In this document: positions 46,394 to 55,558 of the stretch, in pieces | Layout: the number at the start of each line of letters is the position of its first letter | How positions within the stretch are numbered: the stretch's first letter is position 1 | DNA from: Bacteroidota bacterium | Lineage (GTDB): Bacteria > Bacteroidota > Bacteroidia > Chitinophagales > Chitinophagaceae | Assembly (NCBI GenBank): GCA_030706685.1 | Contig: JAUZOA010000012.1 | Coordinates: 1-64,000, forward strand | Length of the DNA: 64,000 nucleotides | Reading direction: 5' to 3' | Notes under the pieces: generated by a model | The model's database searches: none | What the model saw: only the letters and a program-made list of their open reading frames with translations | What the model was told of the DNA's origin: nothing | Translations under genes and position numbers: made by a program

Positions 46394-47143
46394 TCAGAGT
46401 TCGCTGATCCACTTTCTGAAAAAAGGCGCCATTTCCTGGCTGATCACGATATGGTGATTCAAACCCGGCAGTAACAGGTCAACCTGCAATTTCACCCTGT
46501 CATAGGTCTTATACCCTTTTATAAATTCTACATTGACGATATACTGGCGGTTGGCCCTGAAAAAAAGACCTGCATCCAATTCAAGCTCCAGCTCTCCCAG
46601 TTTCTTATCCACTATATACTTTTTGCCTTCTTTATCCATAGCAAATACCAGTTTATCCTCTGTATAAATAAGCACAATGTCTTCGTTCTTCAGGGCTATA
46701 TTTTCAATGCCTTTCTTTACCATCAATCTCGATCTCTTTTTCGGGCCGAAGTTCCTGACAAAAGAATGATAACTGTTAAAGTGGCTTTCCAACGCCTTAT
46801 ATTTCACCAGGGCTTTTTCGACATCACTATCATCAACAGGCTTTAAGAGATATCCAATGCCATTATGTTCAAACGCGTTGATGATAAATTCATCATAGGC
46901 CGTAATAAAAACGACCGGGCAGGGAACAGTAATCTTATTGAAAATGTCAAAGGATAAACCATCCGGTAATTGTACATCGGAAAAAATAAGATCCGGCGCC
47001 TCGCTTACTGAAAGGTATTCAATACTCTCCCTGACGGTACCGAACGTGCGGCTCAATTCTGTCTCAACAGGGACCCGCCGCAATATCTTTTTGAATTCTT
47101 CGGCTATTAATCTTTCATCTTCGATAAGGATCGTTTTGATCAT
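46394..47143 (-). CDS. LytTR-family response regulator
   Basis: 249 aa. The receiver domain has acidic pocket Glu8-Asp9 and phospho-acceptor Asp56 (FSDVQLP), with the conserved Lys in GYLLKPV. The C-terminal LytTR DNA-binding domain includes FFRANRQYIVNVEFIKGY. No histidine kinase gene is adjacent on either side. It lies upstream of the propeller protein gene on the same strand, its most likely neighbour target. Confidence 0.9.
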   Translation of the reverse strand: MIKTILIEDERLIAEEFKKILRRVPVETELSRTFGTVRESIEYLSVSEAPDLIFSDVQLPDGLSFDIFNKITVPCPVVFITAYDEFIINAFEHNGIGYLLKPVDDSDVEKALVKYKALESHFNSYHSFVRNFGPKKRSRLMVKKGIENIALKNEDIVLIYTEDKLVFAMDKEGKKYIVDKKLGELELELDAGLFFRANRQYIVNVEFIKGYKTYDRVKLQVDLLLPGLNHHIVISQEMAPFFRKWISEL

Positions 47144-47267
47144 GGGTAATCACATTTTTCATTCAACAGCACAATAGGTACTGCTGCAAAAATAGTTATA
47201 CTCCGGTCAAAACGTTTGTCATAAGCTGCTTGCTTGCTGAACGCAGAAGAATGAAGATGAACGGTAA

Positions 47268-48179
47268 TTATTCAGGGCCGTTTATCCCGGAAAACCTTGA
47301 AGGCGCCACACCAAATTGACGCTTGAACGCTTTACTGAACGTAAATACATCCGGGAAATTACAATGTGAAGCAATGTCAGTTATGGATAAGCATCCGGCC
47401 AGGACAAGCTCTTTAGCCAGCCCCAGACGCTTATTTAATAAATATTGGTACGGGGATATTCCAAAAGCCTGTTTGAAAGAACGGAAAAAATGAAACTCAG
47501 ACATATTGCAATAAGCCGCCACCTGGTTTATTTCATCAATATGGATAAAATCATCATTCATATATCGCCTGGCAATCGTAAGCCGTCGCAATATTTCTTT
47601 TCTTGTTTCCGGCTTTACCGACCGGATACCATTCAGCGCCAGGTAATTTCCATATTCATGAAAAATGATCTTTTCAACCAGGTCAAGAAACCATTCCTTG
47701 TCAACAAGCTCATGCGCCTGGCCGCTGGAAACGGCCGTTACAAGATCATTCAGCTTATTACTAAATGTAGCAGCCCCAACAGGATAAACTGCTTCAAAGA
47801 ATTCAGGCGTTTTAAAATATCCTGCCAGATAATTATCAAAATCCGGGTTGTTTTGCGTAGTCATTACTGTAAAAGCCTCGGCCACTGTAGCAGGGCAAAT
47901 ATCAATACAGATACTCTTTACTGTCTTTTTTGAATCAAAATAAGCATTGACATCGGGTTGCTGGCAGGCGAGCAGGAAATTACCTTCATTCACGGCATGC
48001 TCTTTATTTCCTACTTTATAATAAATGCAACGATTGACTACGTATTTGAGACTGAAACTGCGAAAAGCATTACTGGTAAACCAGTCGTTAAGTTCTGAAT
48101 AATATACCACATCCGCGCCCGGGGGTTTATTAAGGGTCAGTTTGTTTTCCTCTGTGATGGTATGAAAGAAAGATCCCAT
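47268..48179 (-). CDS. AraC-family transcriptional regulator
   Basis: 303 aa. The C-terminal 100 residues hold the two AraC helix-turn-helix motifs (IDEINQVAAYCNMSEFHFFR and ITDIASHCNFPDVFTFSKAF). The N-terminal 180 residues are an unrecognised sensing domain. Monocistronic; ligand and targets unknown. Confidence 0.9.
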   Translation of the reverse strand: MGSFFHTITEENKLTLNKPPGADVVYYSELNDWFTSNAFRSFSLKYVVNRCIYYKVGNKEHAVNEGNFLLACQQPDVNAYFDSKKTVKSICIDICPATVAEAFTVMTTQNNPDFDNYLAGYFKTPEFFEAVYPVGAATFSNKLNDLVTAVSSGQAHELVDKEWFLDLVEKIIFHEYGNYLALNGIRSVKPETRKEILRRLTIARRYMNDDFIHIDEINQVAAYCNMSEFHFFRSFKQAFGISPYQYLLNKRLGLAKELVLAGCLSITDIASHCNFPDVFTFSKAFKRQFGVAPSRFSGINGPE

Positions 48180-48299
48180 ATCTGCAAGCTATACTTATTA
48201 TGAGGAAAGACAATCCCGTTCGTATAGCTGATGCACCGCAGGAATAAAATTAGCAGGATTTGACAAATGCTTTAGTCACACCGGGGTGGGTCATGTATT

Positions 48300-48797
48300 T
48301 TATTTGAGATAAGCGCCCAATACTTTATCCTGGCTTACTTCTACATAAATGTGTTCCTGTAAAGTTGTAGCAATAGAAAGTCCCACATAATCGGGATGAA
48401 CGGGAAAAGAATTGTGGCTACGGCCAACCAGTACCAACGCCTGTATTTTTTTAGGCTGGAAATCAAGAAAGGGCTTTAGTGCATATAACAATGTTTTACC
48501 GCTGTTGGCCACGTCGTCTGCGATGATGATCACCCGGTCGTTGAAATCCATTGTCCTGTTAAGTGTAACTTCTTTGGGATCCCGTTTATCCAGGGATATC
48601 CCGATAAGCTCTGTTTGCAGGGAAGATGTTTCAGCCAGTATTTGCTGAATACATTTAGCGACTACGCTTCCGCTTTCCCGGATACCTGCCAGGATGATAC
48701 TTTTCTCATCCAGGTTGTCTTCTATTATTTCGAGGGCCATCCGGCGGAGTTTTTTTTCAGCCACTGACTGATCGAGTATATATTTTTTTGCATCCAT
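48300..48797 (-). CDS. Phosphoribosyltransferase (PyrR-like)
   Basis: 165 aa. The PRPP-binding loop is VIIIADDVANSGKTLLYAL, followed by ALVLVGRSHNSFPVHPDYVG. The type-I PRTase fold fits PyrR, but the rest of a pyr operon is absent. It could be an uracil or xanthine PRTase. It starts 12 bases downstream of the FkbM methyltransferase on the same strand. Confidence 0.85.
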   Translation of the reverse strand: MDAKKYILDQSVAEKKLRRMALEIIEDNLDEKSIILAGIRESGSVVAKCIQQILAETSSLQTELIGISLDKRDPKEVTLNRTMDFNDRVIIIADDVANSGKTLLYALKPFLDFQPKKIQALVLVGRSHNSFPVHPDYVGLSIATTLQEHIYVEVSQDKVLGAYLK

Positions 48798-48808
48798 AGT
48801 ATTAATGC

Positions 48809-49732
48809 CTATGTTTTTTGTTTGCGATAAACGATATTATCTGATTCAATATCGGAATTTTCAATATAATCGTTGGCTGATTCATCCAAAATAAACAATT
48901 CCCCGCTATCGCCAATCCTGTATGCTGAGTAACCCAAAGATCGTAATAAGTTATCAGCTTCCCGGTGACTGGCATTATTCCTTTTGGCCGAAAGAAATTC
49001 CATGACAACGACCGGGCTCATTTTATCAAGATAATATTTTAATCCTCTTATGACCCTGATCTCAGCGCCTTCAACATCAATTTTGATAATTGTCACCATT
49101 TCGGCATATCTCTCCAATAGTTTGTCCCCGGGCTTTGCGGTAATCAAAATTTTATTATGAGGCGTAGTAGTAAACCATGGCTCTCCCTCAAACTGTTCCG
49201 GCTCCGTTGTGCTATACTCAGTATACGATCCCGGGAACTCCACGAATTCAACGACCTCATCCTGGTCCGATAAGGCTATGTTGAATGCTTCAATGTTAGG
49301 ACATTTTGAAATATTACTCTTCAGTAAAAGGAAAGAGGCAGGGGAAGCTTCAACACTCATCACCTTTCCTTTTTTGCCTACGCAAAAAGATGCCAGCAAC
49401 GAATAAAACCCGATATGTGAACCAATATCAGCAAAAAAATTCCCCTCTTTCAGATTTTTAAGAATAAACCTCGTTAGCCGGATCTCAGACGGGTGTGTTT
49501 TGCATCCGAGTAAAAACAGGTCCGTAGAGGCGGGAAGAGCAATTGTCGCTTTGGCTCCCCAAAAAAGACGAGTACGCCATCTTAATTCTTTTCCCGTAAT
49601 CCTGTAAATAATTAGTCTGAAAATAACGGAAAAAATATATTTGAATGGCGTATAGAACAACCGCCTGGATTTTGATGCCCGGGATATATTTTCCAACCTG
49701 GAAAGTTTAGTAAGCAACCCCCTCAAATCCAT
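48809..49732 (-). CDS. FkbM-family methyltransferase
   Basis: 307 aa. SAM motif ADIGSHIGFYSLLASF with the acidic VEASPASF, and the FkbM signature IIKIDVEGAEIRVIRGL. The N-terminus is basic and helical. Such enzymes O-methylate sugars in glycans or antibiotics. Upstream of the phosphoribosyltransferase; substrate unknown. Confidence 0.88.
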   Translation of the reverse strand: MDLRGLLTKLSRLENISRASKSRRLFYTPFKYIFSVIFRLIIYRITGKELRWRTRLFWGAKATIALPASTDLFLLGCKTHPSEIRLTRFILKNLKEGNFFADIGSHIGFYSLLASFCVGKKGKVMSVEASPASFLLLKSNISKCPNIEAFNIALSDQDEVVEFVEFPGSYTEYSTTEPEQFEGEPWFTTTPHNKILITAKPGDKLLERYAEMVTIIKIDVEGAEIRVIRGLKYYLDKMSPVVVMEFLSAKRNNASHREADNLLRSLGYSAYRIGDSGELFILDESANDYIENSDIESDNIVYRKQKT

Positions 49733-49798
49733 ATACAGTTTTGTATTTTCAGCAAATCAATTTACAAGGCGTAAATTAGCGATTGTAATTCCGAAGCC

Positions 49799-51121
49799 AT
49801 GCAGATTGTACAACAAATTTTATTCGTCCTCCTGGGCGGAACAGCTACCTGGTTCTTTGTTAAAAAAGTAAAAGAGATCCGCCGCAATATCAACCTGGGA
49901 CGTGATGAATCATTCAGCGATAATAAACCTCAGCGATGGAAAAACCTGCTACTCCTGGCTTTGGGGCAAAAAAAAATGTTCCGCAACCCATTAGTGGCCG
50001 TACTCCATTTCTTTGTATATGCAGGTTTTATCATCATCAATATCGAAGTGCTGGAAATAGTGCTCGATGGCATACTCGGAACACATCGCCTGTTTGCCGG
50101 GATGCCCGGCCCGCTGTATATATTTCTCATCAATGCCTTTGAGGTGCTCGCAGTCCTCGTGATCCTCGGCTGCGCCGTTTTTCTTATCCGCAGAAACATC
50201 ATTAAGTTAAAAAGATTTATCAGCAAGGACCTCGATGGATGGCCAAGAAGCGATGCCAATTATATACTGATAACCGAGATCATTTTAATGCTGCTATTCC
50301 TGACCCTGGATGCCAGTGATACATTGCTGCAAACAAGAGGCGCTGAACATTATTCACAGCATTTAACCGGCGATTTTATTTTTTCGCAATACCTGCATCC
50401 CCTGTTGAACAATATGGGCAACCACGGACTAATGACCATTGAAAGAATTTGCTGGTGGTTTCATATCGCCGGTATTTTTGCTTTCCTGAATTACCTGCCT
50501 TATTCAAAACACCTGCACATCATTCTTGCATTCCCCAATACCTATTATGCAAGACTTGAGCCTTTGGGCGAAATGGAAAACATGCCTTCTGTACAAAAAG
50601 AAGTACTGTATGCCATGCAACCGGAATTGGCTCCAGCCGGTGAAGCAGAACCTGCGAAGAAATTTGGCGCAAAAGATATTGCCGATCTCAGTTGGAAAAA
50701 TTTGATGGATGCCTACAGTTGCACAGAATGCGGAAGATGCACGGCCGCCTGTCCGGCTAATATTACGGGCAAGTTGCTGTCACCCCGGAAAATCATGATG
50801 GACACAAGAGACCGGATGGAAGAGATCGGTAAGAACATGAACAGCCATGGTGAATATAAAGACGACGGCAAAAGCTTATTGCATGATTATATTTCTGTAG
50901 AAGAATTGCGTGCCTGCACCACCTGCAATGCCTGTGTGCAAGAGTGCCCTGTCAGCATAAATCCACTGGATATCATTTTGCAATTACGCCGTTACCTGGT
51001 GATGGAAGAAAGCAACAGCCCGCAGGAATGGGCGGCTATGTTTGGCAACGTAGAGAATAATTTTGCTCCCTGGAAATTCAGCCCCGATGAAAGGGACAAA
51101 TGGACCAGCGAAATCAACTGA
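49799..51121 (+). CDS. Membrane (Fe-S)-binding oxidoreductase subunit
   Basis: 440 aa. The first 230 residues have about five membrane segments (NarI/DsrM-like) with His in HFFVYAGF and WWFHIAGIF that could hold haem. The C-terminal part carries two [4Fe-4S] motifs: Cys308/311/314/318 (SCTECGRCTAACP) and Cys373/376/379/383 (ACTTCNACVQECP). In related bacteria the next gene usually encodes a heterodisulfide-reductase-B-like (CCG-domain) partner; here the convergent hydrogenase-like operon follows instead. Probably a quinone-linked electron carrier. Confidence 0.87.
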   Translation: MQIVQQILFVLLGGTATWFFVKKVKEIRRNINLGRDESFSDNKPQRWKNLLLLALGQKKMFRNPLVAVLHFFVYAGFIIINIEVLEIVLDGILGTHRLFAGMPGPLYIFLINAFEVLAVLVILGCAVFLIRRNIIKLKRFISKDLDGWPRSDANYILITEIILMLLFLTLDASDTLLQTRGAEHYSQHLTGDFIFSQYLHPLLNNMGNHGLMTIERICWWFHIAGIFAFLNYLPYSKHLHIILAFPNTYYARLEPLGEMENMPSVQKEVLYAMQPELAPAGEAEPAKKFGAKDIADLSWKNLMDAYSCTECGRCTAACPANITGKLLSPRKIMMDTRDRMEEIGKNMNSHGEYKDDGKSLLHDYISVEELRACTTCNACVQECPVSINPLDIILQLRRYLVMEESNSPQEWAAMFGNVENNFAPWKFSPDERDKWTSEIN

Positions 51122-51189
51122 CAATTGAATCCCAAAGTCCCTATCCTGTTTATCTGAATTTCTTTCGGGATATCCCCTCCGGACATCAT

Positions 51190-51942
51190 TTACTTTCTTT
51201 TTTTTATCAATTCAAGTAAGCCGTTGATAAAGGTCAGCGGGTGAATCGGGTTGCCGGGCACATACAAATCAATTGCATATTTTGATAAAAAACTCCTGTT
51301 TAAAGCAAGGCTTCCCTCAAATATTCCGCCACTGATGGCATCGGTCCCGGCAAGGATGATGATTTTGGGTTCCGGTATGGCGTCATAACATAGTTGCAGG
51401 GGCTCGGCCATATTTTCAGTTATAGGGCCTGTTATTACAATGCCATCCGCATGACGCGGTGAAGCTACAAATTCAATCCCAAAACGACCCATATCAAAGT
51501 TTACATTGCCACAGGCATTTAGTTCAAGTTCGCAGCTATTATCGCCACCGGCCGATACCTCTCTCAGCTTTAATGAGCCGCTGAAATATTCAGAAATTTC
51601 TTTTCTTATCAGTTCAGGGTTCAGTTGAACAGGTTCATAACGCTTTTCCCTTATGATAAGATTATTACGGTCGTTTGTCGCGATCTTATAATCGGTCGTA
51701 AATTTTATTTTATGAGGAAAAGCAAAAGCGCATTCACCGCAAAACGTACATTTTCCTAAATCGATACAAACCGGGTTAGCCGAGATGGCATTTGTCGGGC
51801 ATATTTCCATCAGTTCATTTTCATTAATTTTTTCTGTACTGATAACAGGTTTGCCCCTGAAAATGCCGGGAACTTTTGCTTTCGTTACATCAGGAATGTA
51901 TTGTTTCCCCTGGTGTAAGAGTATTTTCAGATTGTCTAACAT
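51190..51942 (-). CDS. Hydrogenase/complex I small subunit (NuoB-like) with N-terminal ferredoxin domain
   Basis: 250 aa. The ferredoxin part (residues 40-80) has Cys65/68/71 and Cys48, enough for one [4Fe-4S] cluster; the other cluster's ligands are missing (Phe75 replaces its last cysteine). The NuoB-like part (120-250) keeps FVASPRHADGIVITGPIT and the fold, but aligned N2-cluster ligands are Asp134, Cys137, Ala202 and Asn231 (PGNP for PGCP). So only one of four remains. Electron transfer to the large subunit by the usual route seems impossible. Last gene of the operon, 16 bases after the large-subunit gene. Confidence 0.85.
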   Translation of the reverse strand: MLDNLKILLHQGKQYIPDVTKAKVPGIFRGKPVISTEKINENELMEICPTNAISANPVCIDLGKCTFCGECAFAFPHKIKFTTDYKIATNDRNNLIIREKRYEPVQLNPELIRKEISEYFSGSLKLREVSAGGDNSCELELNACGNVNFDMGRFGIEFVASPRHADGIVITGPITENMAEPLQLCYDAIPEPKIIILAGTDAISGGIFEGSLALNRSFLSKYAIDLYVPGNPIHPLTFINGLLELIKKRK

Positions 51943-51958
51943 TTTTAATCAGTTTTAT

Positions 51959-53458
51959 TTACAAATCGTGACCACAATAAGACAAGTCAAAACTTTTATT
52001 GCAAATCGGAAAATCAGAGATTTCATTGTTCCGCACTGACAACGCCACAGCCAGCCAATTGTGGAAGGAAGGATCTTTGACCTTATAGTGAATTAATTCC
52101 CCCGTGTCACCTGTAATAGCGCAATGACAAATTTCGCCTCTCCATCCTTCTACCAAAGAAATGGCAAATGATCCGCGGGATAAACCCGCTAATTGGCCAG
52201 GCCGATGCACATTTTTTGACAGGCTTTGAATAAGCTCCCTTATGTATTCAATGGACTGGTTGATCTCTTTTTTTCGCATACGCCCCCTTGAATGAACATC
52301 GCCATGATTTTTTATCAACGGCTGATGTTGCAATTCGGGGTATAAATCATGAGGATGAGAAGAACGGATATCCCTGTTAATCGCGCTCATCCTGGCAGAC
52401 ATACCTACTGTTCCAATTATTGCTGCCTGTTCGGTGGTAATAACGCCGGTTTTTTCAAATCGGGCCAATGCGCTGGGCAAACTGAATAGTTCTTCCGATA
52501 TCTCTTCAAAATCCCGTTCGTACTCATCAAATAACCGCGTTAATTCCTCCGCTAGTTCATGGGTAAACGGGAAATTTGTTTTACCCGGACGCATTAATCC
52601 CTTTGCCAGCCGGTTACCACACCAAATCTGAAAGTAGTTTATTACCGGGGTCCTTAATCTTCCATAAACAGCGCTCCCTAATTGATAAGCTATATCAGTA
52701 CACATTGCGCTTAAGTCGCCTGTGTGTACAGCGACCCTCTCCAATTCCAAAGCCAGCGTCCTGCCTAATTGTAAATCTCTTCCCGGTTGAAAATTGCACA
52801 AGCTTTCCCAAAGGTTTACAAACGCTACAGTATGCCCGGCTACTGAATCTCCCGCGATATTTTCTGCCAATGTAACCCGTTGAAGCAATTTTTCCTTTTG
52901 GATAAATAATTGCTCAATGCCCCTGTGCTGGTAACCCAATTGTATTTCAAGATGAAGTATTTGTTCCCCGTTACAAATGAAACGAAAATGCCCGGGTTCA
53001 ATGATCCCGGCATGTATGGGCCCCACGCCTACTTCATGCAATTCTTCACTTTCAATTTTAAAAAATGGGTAACCCGCAATCGTACTGTCTTTAGCAGCGC
53101 GGTTAAATGGAAAACGAACCGGTTTGAGCCAGGGATGATCGACGTAATTTATGCCGAAGTTTTCATGTATCTCCCTTTCAAATTTTTCAAATACAAGCTT
53201 GTGTTTTGAAAAAGAAGGCAATGACTGTTTGACATCTACCACTGATGATGAGATATTTATCGAATGTTGTTCGTCATCGGCAATACAGCAAATAAGCCTG
53301 ATCTTACCCCCATGCGGGAATCCGAAATAGTTTACACAATGAGATGCCCCTCCTTTTAATAAAGAGAAAACATTTTGCTCCAGGAACAAAGAGTACTCCA
53401 GTTCCGGGATGGAATGGACAGGAATGGCCTGGTTATTTCTTATGCTTATATAATTCAT
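51959..53458 (-). CDS. Hydrogenase/complex I large subunit (HyfG/NuoCD-like) without NiFe ligands
   Basis: 499 aa from the ATG at 53458, one base after the upstream stop; an open extension to 53503 overlaps that gene and is not needed. The N-terminal 110 residues are NuoC-like; the rest is NuoD/HyfG-like (HLEIQLGYQHRGIEQLF). The first CxxC is replaced by Ala202/Ser205 in ENIAGDSVAGH, and the C-terminal DPCxxC by Ser493/Gly496 in SFDLSYCGHDL. No Ni-Fe site can form. Related complexes without these cysteines are known as Ehr. Confidence 0.85.
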   Translation of the reverse strand: MNYISIRNNQAIPVHSIPELEYSLFLEQNVFSLLKGGASHCVNYFGFPHGGKIRLICCIADDEQHSINISSSVVDVKQSLPSFSKHKLVFEKFEREIHENFGINYVDHPWLKPVRFPFNRAAKDSTIAGYPFFKIESEELHEVGVGPIHAGIIEPGHFRFICNGEQILHLEIQLGYQHRGIEQLFIQKEKLLQRVTLAENIAGDSVAGHTVAFVNLWESLCNFQPGRDLQLGRTLALELERVAVHTGDLSAMCTDIAYQLGSAVYGRLRTPVINYFQIWCGNRLAKGLMRPGKTNFPFTHELAEELTRLFDEYERDFEEISEELFSLPSALARFEKTGVITTEQAAIIGTVGMSARMSAINRDIRSSHPHDLYPELQHQPLIKNHGDVHSRGRMRKKEINQSIEYIRELIQSLSKNVHRPGQLAGLSRGSFAISLVEGWRGEICHCAITGDTGELIHYKVKDPSFHNWLAVALSVRNNEISDFPICNKSFDLSYCGHDL

Positions 53459-53459
53459 A

Positions 53460-54887
53460 TCAATGAGGCAGGTTTTTAATGGCTCCCTGGATAAGGTTGA
53501 CAAATTCCTGTGGCGGGTTCAGCCCCAGGTAAACAACTAATCCAAGTAAAATAAATTGAGACATGGACTCGGCCGGGTTTATCTTTTCAATACCATCTTC
53601 CTTAAAATCAATAGCCGGGGAAAATAAAAGTTTGAAAACATTTTTTCCAAAAGCCCAGATGATAACTGTCAACAACAGCATTACGATAACCAGCACCGCC
53701 AGGTAATTGGATTCAAATAAAGAGCGGAAGATCATAAACTCGCTGATGAATAAGCCCGATGGCGGCATGGCAGTGGCGGAAAAGAAAGCCAGTAGTATTA
53801 CGATTGAACCCGTAAGATTATATTTAAAATAGTTGCCCACATCATAAATACTTTTGCTTTTGTAAATACGGTATACCTGACCCATCTGAAAGAAAAGACT
53901 GGATTTAACAAAAGCATGAAACACAACATGCAAAATGGCTGCATAATAACCTATTCCCCCGGCGACAATTCCCAGCATAACGATCCCCATGTGTTCTATG
54001 CTGGAATAAGCAAACATTCTTTTTATGTTTTTCACTTTTGTCATATAAACAGTTGCCACAAAAATGGAGAGGATGGCTGCCACCAGGATGACATGACTGG
54101 CCCAGCTATGAACGGGTGAATTGGCAATAACCGCATAAAACCGGAAAATAGCCACAAACCCAACGTTCATCAAAACGCTGGAAAGTAAAGCCCCGGCCGG
54201 GGATGGCGCTTTGTCTTTCGCATCAATACCGGCCGTGTACATAGGAACCAATCCCAGTTTAGCCGTAAAGCCGGTGAATATAAAAATGAAAGCCAGCCGC
54301 AACCAAAATAAGTTCAGTTCAGGCGCTTTCTTTAGTAATACGGCAAACGAAAGATCGTCTGCGCCGGCTTTCTGCAATGTGAAGCTTAAAAATAATATTC
54401 CGATAAACACAAGTGTAATACTGATGGCGCAAACAAAAACATATTTCCAGGTGCCTTCCAGCGAACGGTTATTCCTGCGGTGATAAATGAGAGCGGAAGC
54501 GCTAAGCGTTGTTAATTCAACAAAAATCCAGGTAACAGCAATATGGTTGGAAAGATAAGCGGCGCTGATAGCTGTCAACAATGCCACCGTAGCAGCAAAA
54601 TAGATGGCCCTGTGCCGCGGGTTATCTTTGTTTTTCGAAAGAAAAATATTGCTGTGGTACATAGCAGGAATACTGATAATGGTCAAAGTGATCAGCAGCA
54701 GGACAGCCAATGAATCGGCAGTAAAATAATTCAGTTCAGTGCGGTTGAGATGCAAATACTCATATACAGTAAAGCTGATCTGCAAAAGCAGGAAAAGGCA
54801 AACAAGCAGATCATTCAACATCTTCTTCCTGTTAAAAAATAACAAGCCACTTATGGCAAATGCACCGGCTAAATATATCCCTGTCAT
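53460..54887 (-). CDS. HyfF/NuoN-like antiporter subunit
   Basis: 475 aa with about 14 membrane segments. The proton-pathway residues are present: Glu124 (WIFVELTTLSA) and Lys210 (FTAKLGLVPMYTAG). It also has the central FAYSSIEHMGIVMLG motif of the antiporter fold. It lies 17 bases after the HyfE-like gene and one base before the large subunit gene. It should move protons or sodium in the membrane arm. Confidence 0.88.
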   Translation of the reverse strand: MTGIYLAGAFAISGLLFFNRKKMLNDLLVCLFLLLQISFTVYEYLHLNRTELNYFTADSLAVLLLITLTIISIPAMYHSNIFLSKNKDNPRHRAIYFAATVALLTAISAAYLSNHIAVTWIFVELTTLSASALIYHRRNNRSLEGTWKYVFVCAISITLVFIGILFLSFTLQKAGADDLSFAVLLKKAPELNLFWLRLAFIFIFTGFTAKLGLVPMYTAGIDAKDKAPSPAGALLSSVLMNVGFVAIFRFYAVIANSPVHSWASHVILVAAILSIFVATVYMTKVKNIKRMFAYSSIEHMGIVMLGIVAGGIGYYAAILHVVFHAFVKSSLFFQMGQVYRIYKSKSIYDVGNYFKYNLTGSIVILLAFFSATAMPPSGLFISEFMIFRSLFESNYLAVLVIVMLLLTVIIWAFGKNVFKLLFSPAIDFKEDGIEKINPAESMSQFILLGLVVYLGLNPPQEFVNLIQGAIKNLPH

Positions 54888-54904
54888 CTTTTTATGGTTG
54901 GTTG

Positions 54905-55534
54905 TTAATCCTTTAAATTTCTTAGCTGATCTACATCAACATCTTTTAATACATCCCCGATCCTGTTTACGAAAATTCCTAACAAAAAAACACTGGCAAA
55001 AATATCCAGCAGGATACCCAGGTTTACGAGCATGGGCATTTCGTTACCTACGGCCAGTGATAAAATAAAAACTCCGTTCTCGATGACCAGGTAGCCCATC
55101 ACATGAGTAATAATTTTATTCCTGGTTACGATGATGTACAAGCCCGTAAATAATGTTGAAAGCGCCACGACAAAATATATCTTGCTTATTCGTGAATCGG
55201 CAATAGCATTGGACAAAATAAAAGTGGTAATGATGATAACAGTAATGATGATGAGCGAAATAAAATTGGGCAAAAAAGGTTCCGCGTCACGGGTAATCCT
55301 GTTTCGCTTCATCACATAATTCAAAAACAGCGGTATAGCAAGCGTTTTAAAAACAACAGTTTCCAGGAGAACAAAAGCAAGGTTGACCGCGTTGATCTGG
55401 ATAAGTTCAATAAAAGCAATACCGAATAACAATATCCCCTGGAATGCCAGTATTTTAATATAAGTAAGCAGGCGGTGCGCTATACCGAGATAAAGCAGTG
55501 TTATCGTAAAAGTAATCAGCAATACATTCGTCAT
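54905..55534 (-). CDS. HyfE-like membrane subunit (NuoK-containing)
   Basis: 209 aa with six to seven membrane segments. The C-terminal half (YLVIENGVFILSLAVGNEMP) matches the NuoK-like part of HyfE, including the conserved glutamate in IENG. 24 bases after the HyfC-like gene. It links the antiporter subunits to the peripheral arm. Confidence 0.82.
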   Translation of the reverse strand: MTNVLLITFTITLLYLGIAHRLLTYIKILAFQGILLFGIAFIELIQINAVNLAFVLLETVVFKTLAIPLFLNYVMKRNRITRDAEPFLPNFISLIIITVIIITTFILSNAIADSRISKIYFVVALSTLFTGLYIIVTRNKIITHVMGYLVIENGVFILSLAVGNEMPMLVNLGILLDIFASVFLLGIFVNRIGDVLKDVDVDQLRNLKD

Positions 55535-55558
55535 GATATTATTTATTTAACTTTCCCG

